The notes beneath the pieces were generated by a model. That model had not been told where the DNA came from, made no database searches, and worked only from the letters and a program-made list of their open reading frames with translations. Below are positions 17,458 to 25,919 of a stretch of DNA of 64,000 nt, piece by piece; the first letter of the stretch is position 1; each line of letters begins with the position of its first letter. Origin of the DNA: Bacillus sp. OxB-1 (GTDB lineage: Bacteria > Bacillota > Bacilli > Bacillales_A > Planococcaceae); assembly GCF_000829195.1 (NCBI RefSeq), contig NZ_AP013294.1:1995001-2059000 (forward strand), written 5' to 3'. The translations under genes were made by a program, and so were the position numbers.

Positions 17458-17489
17458 TGAATACGGAGTACTGTATTCATTATACCATG
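17458..17489 (-). promoter_or_regulatory. Extended -10 promoter with an operator-like palindrome at the start site
   Basis: Minus strand: TGGTATAAT (TATAAT at 17479-17484 with TG one base upstream) and no clear -35. Directly downstream, 17458-17479 is a 22-bp palindrome TGAATAC-N8-GTATTCA with nine of eleven pairs matching. It covers the expected start site and ends at the ribosome site. Confidence 0.5.
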
Positions 17490-17505
17490 CGACGGGGTGT
17501 AGAAC

Positions 17506-18944
17506 TTGAAATTTATTGTGAGGACGGTTGTAGTTTTGTTGATTGTGGATGCGCTGCTTATCTATATGCACTACAGTCAGAAAGAAGGGACGGACGTGGA
17601 AGCTGTGGGCATCCGGGAAGTCAAGCAGGAGATTGAGCTGGTGAACCGTCCGGATGGCCTTCACATCCGCCACCATTTTAGCAATCTATCCCCAGATCGA
17701 TACGAAATCGTCTGGCCCGAGAAAAGTGTGAGCCGCTCCTGCCATTTAGAAGATCCAACTTCCTGTGATCGATTGGATGAAAATCTGACCGGACTATCGG
17801 AGGGGGAGGTGCCTGTCCAGTCCATTTCCTATGTGATCCCAAAGGAACAGACCATGAAGGGAACCGCATTATTCCGAAACACCTTTGCGGAGCTTCGGGG
17901 GGCGATCGTGTCATCGACCCGCTTCCATTTGACGGATGAGACGGGGATTGGCGGCTTATGGGTCAACGGTTTGAAACGGGTCGGGCATAAGGAGATGGAA
18001 CATATCGATTATTCCTATTACCGAGGAGCAGGGAGCGTATCAGATCTTTATTGGCAAAGAGAGGATTCACCTTTACTATTTAAGGGGAATCGCTTGTCCG
18101 TTTATGGAAAAAGTGGAGCGGAGACCGATTTTGAAAGCGCGGATACGGCGCTGGAGGAAGTACAGGTGCCTCATTCCACCGTTATTCTGGGGCAGGAGGG
18201 ACAAGTCGTCCGTTCGGGGCGTTTCATCATCACACCGAATCAAAATATTGGACGAGCCACGGACCTCTTCATGGCAAGCAGCATCGATGCGCGATTCCAA
18301 CTGCCGGCAACAGGGCCGCCCCTTGCTGAATTGCTAGCTTCCATTTTGAGCGGGAAGCCGACAGGTTCAACCGAAGCCCAGGCCATGTACCAAACACTGC
18401 TGGAATCGGTCACAGAGGAAGAAATGGCCGCCCTGCAGACCAAACTACATAAGAAAACAGGGGAAAAGATGAATGGGGCAGCTCTTGATGATCTGATAGG
18501 AGAAGTGACGGGTTTTGGCACTTCCTATTTTGAAAAAAGCCTCAAAGACGGTTCCGCCGATCATCCATTCCTCGTGGAAGACCTACGGACGATCACGTTA
18601 AATGGAGAGGCGCTCCCGGAACTACGCGTCCTGCTGAAAGATGGGAAGGTCCTTTATCCATCGAAGACGATTCTGCGCAAGATCGGCTATACGATTGCCA
18701 GCAACGAACGTTCCATTTATATAAAAAGTGATCAGAGGAATTTCAGATTTCCAAGAAAGGATCCTTTTTATGTTTATAATGAACAGAAATTCACGGTCAA
18801 TTCCATTCCTTTTGAACTGTTGGAAGGGGAGATCTATTTCCAAGAAGAGGCATTCAGGCGTCTATTTTTGCTGAGCATCGAGAAGAAAGAGGAGCAGATT
18901 GATATTGTGCCGATTGCAAATCTGTTGGAGGAGGTTCAACCGAA

Positions 18945-18948
<4 letters not shown>
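17506..18948 (+). CDS. Membrane-anchored protein of unknown function with a C-terminal stalk-like domain
   Basis: 480 aa, not recognised. The N-terminus is a signal anchor (residues 4-21) followed by an extracytoplasmic body. Residues about 375-460 (ITLNGEALPELRVLLKDGKVLYPSKTIL through EGEIYFQEEAFRRLF) resemble a copper amine oxidase N-terminal type stalk domain: repeated short strands with a surface-binding look. The middle has two Cys in SRSCHLEDPTSC. TTG 17506 is set by GGGGTG seven bases upstream. It overlaps rsmD by four bases (ATGA), so the two are co-translated. B. subtilis has no counterpart at this place. Confidence 0.75.
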
Positions 18949-19984
<1,036 letters not shown>

Positions 19985-19988
19985 TGCT

Positions 19989-20024
19989 AAATGGTTATGA
20001 TGAGACTGCTCATCATAACCATTT
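19989..20024. terminator. Hairpin between coaD and ylbJ
   Basis: 16-bp perfect stem AAATGGTTATGATGAG / CTCATCATAACCATTT with an ACTG loop. The T tract is short on both strands, so termination may be partial; it serves two convergent genes. Confidence 0.7.
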
Positions 20025-20032
20025 TCTCTTCC

Positions 20033-20920
20033 TCAGTAAATAAGATAAAAAAGGACCGGGACGAGAAGGAAGCTCCAGATCCTTCCTAACACATAGGGCA
20101 TCAACGGGAGGCGGGCTGCGCTTGCGATGACGAATACTTGCATATGAATGCTCATCCCATTCAATGATAAGATAGCGGCGATGAGAAATGGGAAGAAGGC
20201 ATATCCGTAGAAATGGTCAGTAGCGGATTGGACGCCCGATGTCATTTCAAAAATGGACAGCGCGATCGTCTTGGTAATGCCGAGATCGACGGTGAATGTG
20301 GCGGTGGCGACCGATGACAGAACGGTTCCAAGGGAAGAGAAGAAAATGACCGTCGTGGCAACGAGTATGATGATCGAAGAGCTCTCTTTGATGGCTTCCA
20401 GTAAAGGTAAACCGGATTCCCGTAGTTTTGGCTCATCAATCAGTGGTTCTTGAGGCTCATCTTTTCGCATGAGAAATAAAGTGAGCATGAAAAAAAGGAT
20501 ATTCGATAAATGAGTGGCGGCCAGCAATTTCCATCCTGCCCCGACACTGCCAAACAGTTCTGTCCCGACAAAGCCGATGACAAACATTGGACCGGGCGCA
20601 TGGCAGGCGGCTAAGAGCAGGCCGCTTTGCCTCCTCGTCAGTTCCCCGTTTTTCTTCATTTCGGATACGGTCACAGCCCCGACCGGGAAACCGCCGAACG
20701 AGCCGAGGATGTAAGCCTTCAGGAATTTCTGCCATTTGGAAGTCCGACTTGCCCGAACCGGTATTTTTAGCAGCCATTGGGTCAAAATGATATAGGGCAG
20801 TAAATAGGGCAGGAGCGCATGGATGAACAATTGAGCTCCGAATTCCGCTCCTTCGTGGGAAATGCCAGGTTGCAAGATGAAAAGGATGATCAGTCCCCAG
20901 ATGATCGCAATGGTTGCCAT
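20033..20920 (-). CDS. ylbJ: YlbJ-like nucleoside-recognition domain membrane protein
   Basis: 295 aa with about eight membrane helices. The sequence HALLPYLLPYIIL, GSFGGFPVGAVTVSEM and ACHAPGPMFVIGFVGTELFG matches the nucleoside-recognition/Gate domain used by YlbJ and SpoVM-like maturation proteins. B. subtilis YlbJ (about 400 aa) is a sporulation membrane protein required for heat-resistant spores, so this is a short version. The ATG has no Shine-Dalgarno; a ten-codon ORF with a strong site ends four bases upstream (see 20925). ylbK is missing between it and ylbL. Transporter substrate unknown. Confidence 0.78.
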   Translation of the reverse strand: MATIAIIWGLIILFILQPGISHEGAEFGAQLFIHALLPYLLPYIILTQWLLKIPVRASRTSKWQKFLKAYILGSFGGFPVGAVTVSEMKKNGELTRRQSGLLLAACHAPGPMFVIGFVGTELFGSVGAGWKLLAATHLSNILFFMLTLFLMRKDEPQEPLIDEPKLRESGLPLLEAIKESSSIIILVATTVIFFSSLGTVLSSVATATFTVDLGITKTIALSIFEMTSGVQSATDHFYGYAFFPFLIAAILSLNGMSIHMQVFVIASAARLPLMPYVLGRIWSFLLVPVLFYLIY

Positions 20921-20924
20921 CTGA

Positions 20925-20957
20925 CTACGATCGGGGTGCCTGAATGTGACGGTTCAT
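20925..20957 (-). CDS. Ten-codon upstream ORF ahead of ylbJ
   Basis: Minus strand ATG at 20957 preceded by GAAAGGAGC at 8-nt spacing encodes MNRHIQAPRS and stops with TAG at 20925. The ylbJ ATG begins four bases later and lacks a ribosome site. It looks like a leader peptide that couples translation, or a remnant of a different N-terminus. No peptide evidence. Confidence 0.4.
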   Translation of the reverse strand: MNRHIQAPRS

Positions 20958-21151
20958 GCACTTGCTCCTTTCTGAGAGTAGGTAGAAAGCTGAGTATAGA
21001 AATAAAACTCTTTGTCCGGCCGTTTTATCAATGCTAGACTGGAGTAGTGCCAGCTAAAGGAAAAATAATCCGGCTGCCTAAAAACATTTTTACTGATCTT
21101 GGCTTATATATATGTTCTGAACGAACAGGCTATTAACGGAGGTGACCATTG

Positions 21152-22198
21152 ATGAGAATGAAACGGCTTGGTTTGCTCCTGGCTATCCTTGCCATTCTGG
21201 CCGCAGTGCTCTTCTATCCGATGGATACGTACATATCGAAGCCTGGCGGCGCTTACGAACTTTCCCCATTTGTCAAAGTTCAGGGAGGGGATGAAGACGA
21301 TATCGGCACATTCAGCCTGATGACCATTTCCGTGTCGAAAGCGACGCCGGCCACCTATCTCTACGCGAAGTTCTCCGACTATCAAAAGCTCTTGCCTTCC
21401 TACAAAGTGCGGCGGCATGGGGAGAATGACAAAGAATATACGACGCGGCAGAAAAAGCTGATGTCCGATTCGCAATTCAACGCAATCCATGTTGCCTATC
21501 AAAAAACAGGGTTTCCACTGAAAGTTGATTTTGACGGGGTTTTCGTCATAATGGTCTTGCCGGGTGGAGCCGCGGACGGGAAATTGGAAGTTGGAGATAA
21601 AATCCATGCGGTGGACGGGGTTCCTTTGAAGGAAACCGGGCAATTCGCTTCTTTGATTGCCGGCAAGGGGGAAGGGGATGACGTCCATCTGACAATAGAA
21701 CGGGAAAAGGAAGAGAAGCTTATCGTCCTATCGATGAAAGAGATTCCGGGGAACGATGGGCGGATCGGGCTGGGCATCCAGTTCCAAGAGGACCGGACAC
21801 TGACGACAGATCCGAAAGTGGATTTCCATACAGCCGATATCGGCGGCCCTTCGGCAGGATTGATGTTCACGCTTGAAATTATGAACCAATTGCTGGACGA
21901 GGATTTGACGAAGGGATACAACATCGCGGGAACCGGTGAAATGCTGGAAGACGGGACGGTCGGACGAATTGGCGGGGCCGACTTCAAAGTCGTTGCGGCT
22001 GACCGGAAAGGCGTGGAAATTTTCTTTGCCCCGGATGATGACTTACCTGATGAAGTACGGGAATCGAATCCAGGAGTTATGACAAATTATGAGGAAGCGG
22101 TGAAAATGGCGGAAAAAATCGGCACGAAAATGAAAATCGTGCCGGTGAAGACAGTAGATGATGCCCTCGCTTATTTGCAGACATTAGAAGAGAAATAA
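21152..22198 (+). CDS. ylbL: PDZ-Lon type membrane protease YlbL (SepM family)
   Basis: 348 aa. N-terminal membrane anchor (about residues 5-24), a PDZ domain (about 115-200: GGAADGKLEVGDKIHAVDGVPL), and a C-terminal Lon-type protease domain with the Ser in GGPSAGLMF and the Lys in GGADFKVVAA, forming the Ser-Lys dyad. SepM-type relatives process secreted peptides at the membrane face, and B. subtilis YlbL has been linked to checkpoint protein turnover. ATG 21152 follows GGAGGTGA. No clear promoter was seen in 20960-21140. Confidence 0.93.
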   Translation: MRMKRLGLLLAILAILAAVLFYPMDTYISKPGGAYELSPFVKVQGGDEDDIGTFSLMTISVSKATPATYLYAKFSDYQKLLPSYKVRRHGENDKEYTTRQKKLMSDSQFNAIHVAYQKTGFPLKVDFDGVFVIMVLPGGAADGKLEVGDKIHAVDGVPLKETGQFASLIAGKGEGDDVHLTIEREKEEKLIVLSMKEIPGNDGRIGLGIQFQEDRTLTTDPKVDFHTADIGGPSAGLMFTLEIMNQLLDEDLTKGYNIAGTGEMLEDGTVGRIGGADFKVVAADRKGVEIFFAPDDDLPDEVRESNPGVMTNYEEAVKMAEKIGTKMKIVPVKTVDDALAYLQTLEEK

Positions 22199-22200
22199 AT

Positions 22201-23418
22201 CTATGGAATGATGATAGGGTGCTGCATGTAATCGGTCCCTATGCGGGAGCAGGCTGCCCCGCCCCAGATCCCCAATGAGTACATGTCGGACGCCTTGCAG
22301 TCCATTGCGAGGGACGGATCGGTAAAGGAGGCTGCCTTGCTGACGATGGGCAGCTTCATCTTTTTCTTGAATCGATTCAAATACCGCTGTCCCGCTTCTG
22401 TCATGCCAAGCAGACGCAAATAGGAAGGGTCCTCGATTTCATTGCGCAACTCATATGTGTAACCTGTGAAAATATGCGTCAGCATGCGTTGGATCCGGGT
22501 CCACGTGTACCGTTTGGATTTCACTTCGTTCATGAATGGTTCGAATTCGCCGTGTTCTACGGCAGCGCGGTACAAGAGGTTTTCGATGCCTTCCGTTATG
22601 TCCGCAATACGGGATAGCCGCTTGGGGCCCTCCCGGAGGATGATGACCCGAAGCAATGGATAGAACGAGGCCCAAGCGCCGAAAGACTGCTGGTTCGCCT
22701 GCCAGTCCAGCAGGCCGGTCCGGGTCGGTTCAGGGATGAAATCCGAAACCGCATCCAGTGCTTCCATTTCAAAGAAGGACTTGCGGATTCCGGTAGCACT
22801 TGCAATCGAGTTGCCAACGACCGCCATGTCATGATAGCCCGCCACAATGCGCGGGATGGTGACCGCCTTCATGGAAGACCCGAGTGCACGGGCGGCCTTC
22901 ATATACTGATACCCTAAAATATTATTCGGTTTGGTCAGATCCATGGCCTGGCCGGAATCGGACAGGCAGGCGGCCTGGCGATACGCTTCATTCAACGCTT
23001 GTGGATAACTGACCCCCTGTTTTACGGTGGTCTTCACCGTTTGTTCATAATCCTGGCCCGCCTGCTCGATGAGGTCCAGCGCCTTTTCGAATCCTTGGAT
23101 ATCCCCGTCTTCGCTTCCGAAACAGTAGGCGTCGCAATGGGCGGCGTCCAACAGTGTGATGGCCCCGCGCGCGAACTCGGGCGCGTGGGCTGTGGCGAAG
23201 GCATAGGGCAATTCGAATACGATATCGACATGATTTTCCAACGCCATCCTGGCCCGCGTCCATTTGTCGACGAAGGCGGGCTCCCCCCGCTGCAGGAAGT
23301 TTCCGCTCATGACGGCTATGATAATGTCGGCATCCGTCCGGTTCCGCGCCTCCGTAACATGGTGAAGATGACCATTGTGGAATGGGTTATATTCCACGAC
23401 GACTCCTGTTGCTTTCAA
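22201..23418 (-). CDS. tmcAL: tRNA(Met) cytidine acetate ligase TmcAL (YlbM)
   Basis: 405 aa. Makes N4-acetylcytidine at C34 of elongator tRNA-Met from acetate and ATP. Signatures: N-terminal VVEYNPFHNGHLHHV (HxGH nucleotidyl site), AVMSGNFLQRGEPAFVDKW, and GFGSEDG-like YCFGSEDGD. The start is TTG at 23418 behind AAAGGAGGG. It is convergent with ylbL (two bases between stops) and divergent from ylbN. Confidence 0.94.
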   Translation of the reverse strand: MKATGVVVEYNPFHNGHLHHVTEARNRTDADIIIAVMSGNFLQRGEPAFVDKWTRARMALENHVDIVFELPYAFATAHAPEFARGAITLLDAAHCDAYCFGSEDGDIQGFEKALDLIEQAGQDYEQTVKTTVKQGVSYPQALNEAYRQAACLSDSGQAMDLTKPNNILGYQYMKAARALGSSMKAVTIPRIVAGYHDMAVVGNSIASATGIRKSFFEMEALDAVSDFIPEPTRTGLLDWQANQQSFGAWASFYPLLRVIILREGPKRLSRIADITEGIENLLYRAAVEHGEFEPFMNEVKSKRYTWTRIQRMLTHIFTGYTYELRNEIEDPSYLRLLGMTEAGQRYLNRFKKKMKLPIVSKAASFTDPSLAMDCKASDMYSLGIWGGAACSRIGTDYMQHPIIIP

Positions 23419-23489
23419 AGCGGTCCCTCCTTTGCTACAATATAAGGTAATTATAACGTATCACTCGTCACTGGTGACAAGAAAATATC

Positions 23490-23518
23490 TTGACATCCCT
23501 ACAGCCACATTATATAAT
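23490..23518 (+). promoter_or_regulatory. Consensus sigma-A promoter for ylbN-rpmF
   Basis: TTGACA (23490-23495), 17 bp, TATAAT (23513-23518): all twelve consensus bases match. Expected start about 23525, 20 bp before ylbN. A GTCAC-TG-GTGAC palindrome sits just upstream (23468-23479). Confidence 0.92.
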
Positions 23519-23545
23519 CAATTTTGTTGTCTTGAGGTGATAGAC

Positions 23546-24079
23546 ATGAAATGGTCCATCCATCAATTACAGAAATACAGACAAGGTCCGATGCCACTTG
23601 ACGAAGAGGTTGACCTTGCGTCCGTCAAAAAACGGAATCCGGAAATCCGGGATATTTCGCCTGTCCATGTGACTGGCAGCTGCTCCATCGGTTCAAAAAA
23701 ACTGACATGCCGATTTCATTTGGAAGGGACGATGACCTTGCCTTGTTCACGGACTTGGGAAGATGTCGAGTACCCGTTTTCCATTGAGACCGACGAACAA
23801 TTCAGTTGGGATGAAGCCACCTTGGCAACGGACGATGAAATTCATCCGGTTGTGGGAGATGTTATCGACCCGACGCCTCTATTTGAGGAATTGCTCCTAT
23901 TGGAAGTCCCGCTTCAAGTGTTAAGCGAGAATGCTGACGAAATGAAGCAAACCGAAGGAAAAGGCTGGTCCTATACGACGGACGACGAATTGCAAGCCCG
24001 GCTCCAGGAAGAAAAGGAAACCAAAGTGGATCCAAGACTTGCCGAGCTGGCCAAGTTTTTTGAATCCAAGGATGAATAG
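23546..24079 (+). CDS. ylbN: DUF177 (YceD/YlbN) family protein
   Basis: 177 aa. Recognised by [35 protein letters not shown] and the acidic C-terminus, and by its place before rpmF, where this family sits in most bacteria. In other organisms YceD affects 23S rRNA or ribosome assembly; the biochemical role is not settled. ATG 23546 follows TTGAGGTGATAGAC. It is transcribed from a consensus promoter with rpmF. Confidence 0.93.
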   Translation: MKWSIHQLQKYRQGPMPLDEEVDLASVKKRNPEIRDISPVHVTGSCSIGSKKLTCRFHLEGTMTLPCSRTWEDVEYPFSIETDEQFSWDEATLATDDEIHPVVGDVIDPTPLFEELLLLEVPLQVLSENADEMKQTEGKGWSYTTDDELQARLQEEKETKVDPRLAELAKFFESKDE

Positions 24080-24102
24080 GCAATCATAAGGAGGTGCCCC
24101 CA

Positions 24103-24276
24103 ATGGCAGTACCAAAAAGAAGAACTTCCAAAACAGTAAAACGCCAACGCCGTACTCATTACAAACTACAAGTACCTGGCATGACGACTTGTGAAAACTG
24201 TGGCGACATGAAGTTGGCTCACCGCGTATGTAAATCATGCGGTCATTACAAAGGGAAAGACGTTGTAGGCGAATAA
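24103..24276 (+). CDS. rpmF: Ribosomal protein bL32
   Basis: 57-aa large-subunit protein: [21 protein letters not shown] basic N-terminus and a zinc site from two CxxC pairs (CENC, CKSC). Zn-containing (C+) form. AAGGAGGTG precedes the ATG. Co-transcribed with ylbN, then terminated. Confidence 0.98.
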   Translation: MAVPKRRTSKTVKRQRRTHYKLQVPGMTTCENCGDMKLAHRVCKSCGHYKGKDVVGE

Positions 24277-24316
24277 TCAAGATTTGTCTATAGATAAGGC
24301 CTGCGCCTTATGAGAA

Positions 24317-24350
24317 GACCACCGAGAGACCATGGCTCCCGGTGGTTTTT
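24317..24350 (+). terminator. Terminator after rpmF
   Basis: ACCACCG...CGGTGGT stem followed by T5. A second hairpin ATAAGGC-CTGC-GCCTTAT (24294-24311) lies just before. Confidence 0.85.
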
Positions 24351-24399
24351 AATTTGGCCGGATATGCCGGACTATTGTGGTGTGTTGGCCTCTTTTAAA

Positions 24400-24850
24400 A
24401 GTATTTGCCAAACTTCGTCACGCCCCGATCAAACCTCTCAACGTTTCCCAGAAACCTCCTAACATTTCTCTCAAACCTCGCAACGCTACACCCGAACCTC
24501 TCAACATTTCGTCCACCTCCAAACGTTTTTACCAAACTTCGTAACATTCCGCTCAGACCTCGCAACATTTCCCAGAAACCACTCAACATAATCGACCAAC
24601 CTCGAAACAATTTTGCCCAACTTCATAACGCTTTTCCGCCTCACAACGTTTCCCAGAAACCTCCTAACATTTCTCTCGAACCTCGCAACGCTATACCCGA
24701 ACCTCTCAACATTTCGTCCACCTCCAAACGTTCTTATCAAACTTCATAACATTCCGCTTTAACCCCACAACAATTCCCCAAAACCTCGCAACATTGTCAC
24801 CCGACCTCGAAACACTTTCACCCAACCTTGAAACGTTTCCCATCCACAAA
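24400..24850. repeat. Degenerate tandem array, ~21-nt unit, G-poor on plus strand
   Basis: About 21 successive units fit AAC(C/T)TCNNAACNTTTC plus five to six pyrimidine-rich bases; spacing is mostly 21 nt with some 18-22. Plus-strand G occurs almost only in CG steps. A block of about 120 bp (24433-24553) recurs at 24638-24757 with about 92% identity by eye, offset 205 bp. Frames stay open on both strands as heptads (for example RNVERFG on minus), but there is no ribosome site or known protein. A related array lies at 47428-47645. Confidence 0.85.
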
Positions 24851-24915
24851 CCGTTCCCTAATCTTGGTAACCTATGGTATTCTGAAAAGGTATACAGAAA
24901 GAAAGGGTGGATGGG

Positions 24916-25680
24916 ATGTCATATAAAATCGAGATCAACGAAGGGATTGCGACATTCACGATCGACCGGCCGGAGCGGATGAATGCGGTCAATTACGAGG
25001 TGATGGACGGCTTGGAAGAATTCCTGGACCGGGTTTCGGACGATCCGGATGTGGGGTACGCGGTCATCACAGGCGCGGGTGATCGGGCGTTTTGTTCAGG
25101 CGGCGATTTGTCGGAGTTCCATGGCATGCAGACCGCCGAGGAAGCTTATCCCATGTTGAGCCGCATGGCTGGATTGCTGTACCGGGTGGCGACTCTCCCG
25201 ATGCCGGTCATCGCCTTGGTAAATGGTTCGGCAGTGGGCGGCGGTTGTGAAGTGGCGACTGCTTGTGATTACCGGATTGTTTCTTCCCAAGCAAAAGCGG
25301 GGTTCATTCAAGGGACGCTTGCCATCACGACCGGATGGGGCGGAGCGACGCTGCTTTTCGAAAAGGATGGAAAGCATGATCGTGTGTTCCGGCTCTTATC
25401 CGAAGCGAATATCCGCACGGCTGAGCAGATGCTGGAGGCGGAATGGGCGACTGAATTATATGATGGCAGTGCTGAGGAAGGATTGGCTCAATTTCTTTCC
25501 AAAATGTCGAAAATCCATCCTTCTGTCCACCGGGCGTATAAGACAGTGGCGATCCGCAAATGGACAGCGGATTTCATGCGCGACCGGATGTTGGAAGAAT
25601 CCCGCCAGTGCTCCGTTTTATGGGCGAGCGATGCCCATCATGAAGCAGTTCAGCAATTCCTGGCGAAAAACGGAAAATGA
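24916..25680 (+). CDS. Enoyl-CoA hydratase/isomerase (crotonase) family protein
   Basis: 254 aa crotonase fold. The oxyanion-hole segments AFCSGGDLSEFHGM and NGSAVGGGCEVATACDYR are present. The first catalytic Glu position (GGGCE) is kept; the second, normally in a PE-x3-G motif, reads FIQGTLAITTGWGG, so it is not a textbook hydratase. A decarboxylase, isomerase or other CoA reaction is equally possible. ATG 24916 has AAAGGG upstream; an in-frame GTG at 24907 overlaps that site. It is followed by a terminator, so it is separate from the carboxylase genes, although functionally close. Confidence 0.85.
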   Translation: MSYKIEINEGIATFTIDRPERMNAVNYEVMDGLEEFLDRVSDDPDVGYAVITGAGDRAFCSGGDLSEFHGMQTAEEAYPMLSRMAGLLYRVATLPMPVIALVNGSAVGGGCEVATACDYRIVSSQAKAGFIQGTLAITTGWGGATLLFEKDGKHDRVFRLLSEANIRTAEQMLEAEWATELYDGSAEEGLAQFLSKMSKIHPSVHRAYKTVAIRKWTADFMRDRMLEESRQCSVLWASDAHHEAVQQFLAKNGK

Positions 25681-25772
25681 TTTACAACTGGACTCGTCAT
25701 TCCAGATCTATCCCATTTTTTTGAATCAAATTCAGACAGGTTCCGTTAAAATATTGTAGCTTATAAAAACCT

Positions 25773-25799
25773 GAAAACCTTGTAAAATCAAGGTTTTTC
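25773..25799 (+). terminator. Terminator after the crotonase gene
   Basis: AAAACCTTG-N6-CAAGGTTTT stem followed by further T. Confidence 0.85.
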
Positions 25800-25842
25800 A
25801 TAGTTTGATGTTTGACTCTTCCGAAATATTTTTATACAGAGG

Positions 25843-25870
25843 TTGAAAACGGTTTCAGTCATCGTATAAA
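25843..25870 (+). promoter_or_regulatory. Promoter with overlapping cre (CcpA) site before the acyl-CoA carboxylase genes
   Basis: TTGAAA (25843-25848), 16 bp, TATAAA (25865-25870). TTGAAAACGGTTTCA at 25843-25857 fits the cre consensus WTGNAANCGNWNNCW at every defined position and covers the -35, so CcpA binding should block transcription when glucose is plentiful. An alternative TTGACT-N15-TATACA lies just upstream (25812-25838). Confidence 0.8.
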
Positions 25871-25919
25871 CTAAAGGGGGAAGGGAAAGTTCACTAGTAA
25901 ACGAAATGGGGGATTTACT

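Noticed and set aside
24395..24740. Open frames on both strands in the 21-nt array (heptads such as RNVERFG on minus, NLSTFPR on plus).
   Set aside because: They result from a repeat length divisible by three with few stop triplets. They lack ribosome sites and differ among overlapping frames, and the unit drifts to 18-22 nt.
24400..24850. CRISPR array.
   Set aside because: Units are contiguous and degenerate, with no constant repeat-spacer alternation and no cas genes.
24907..24915. Earlier GTG start for the crotonase gene.
   Set aside because: It overlaps the AAAGGG ribosome site that fits ATG 24916.
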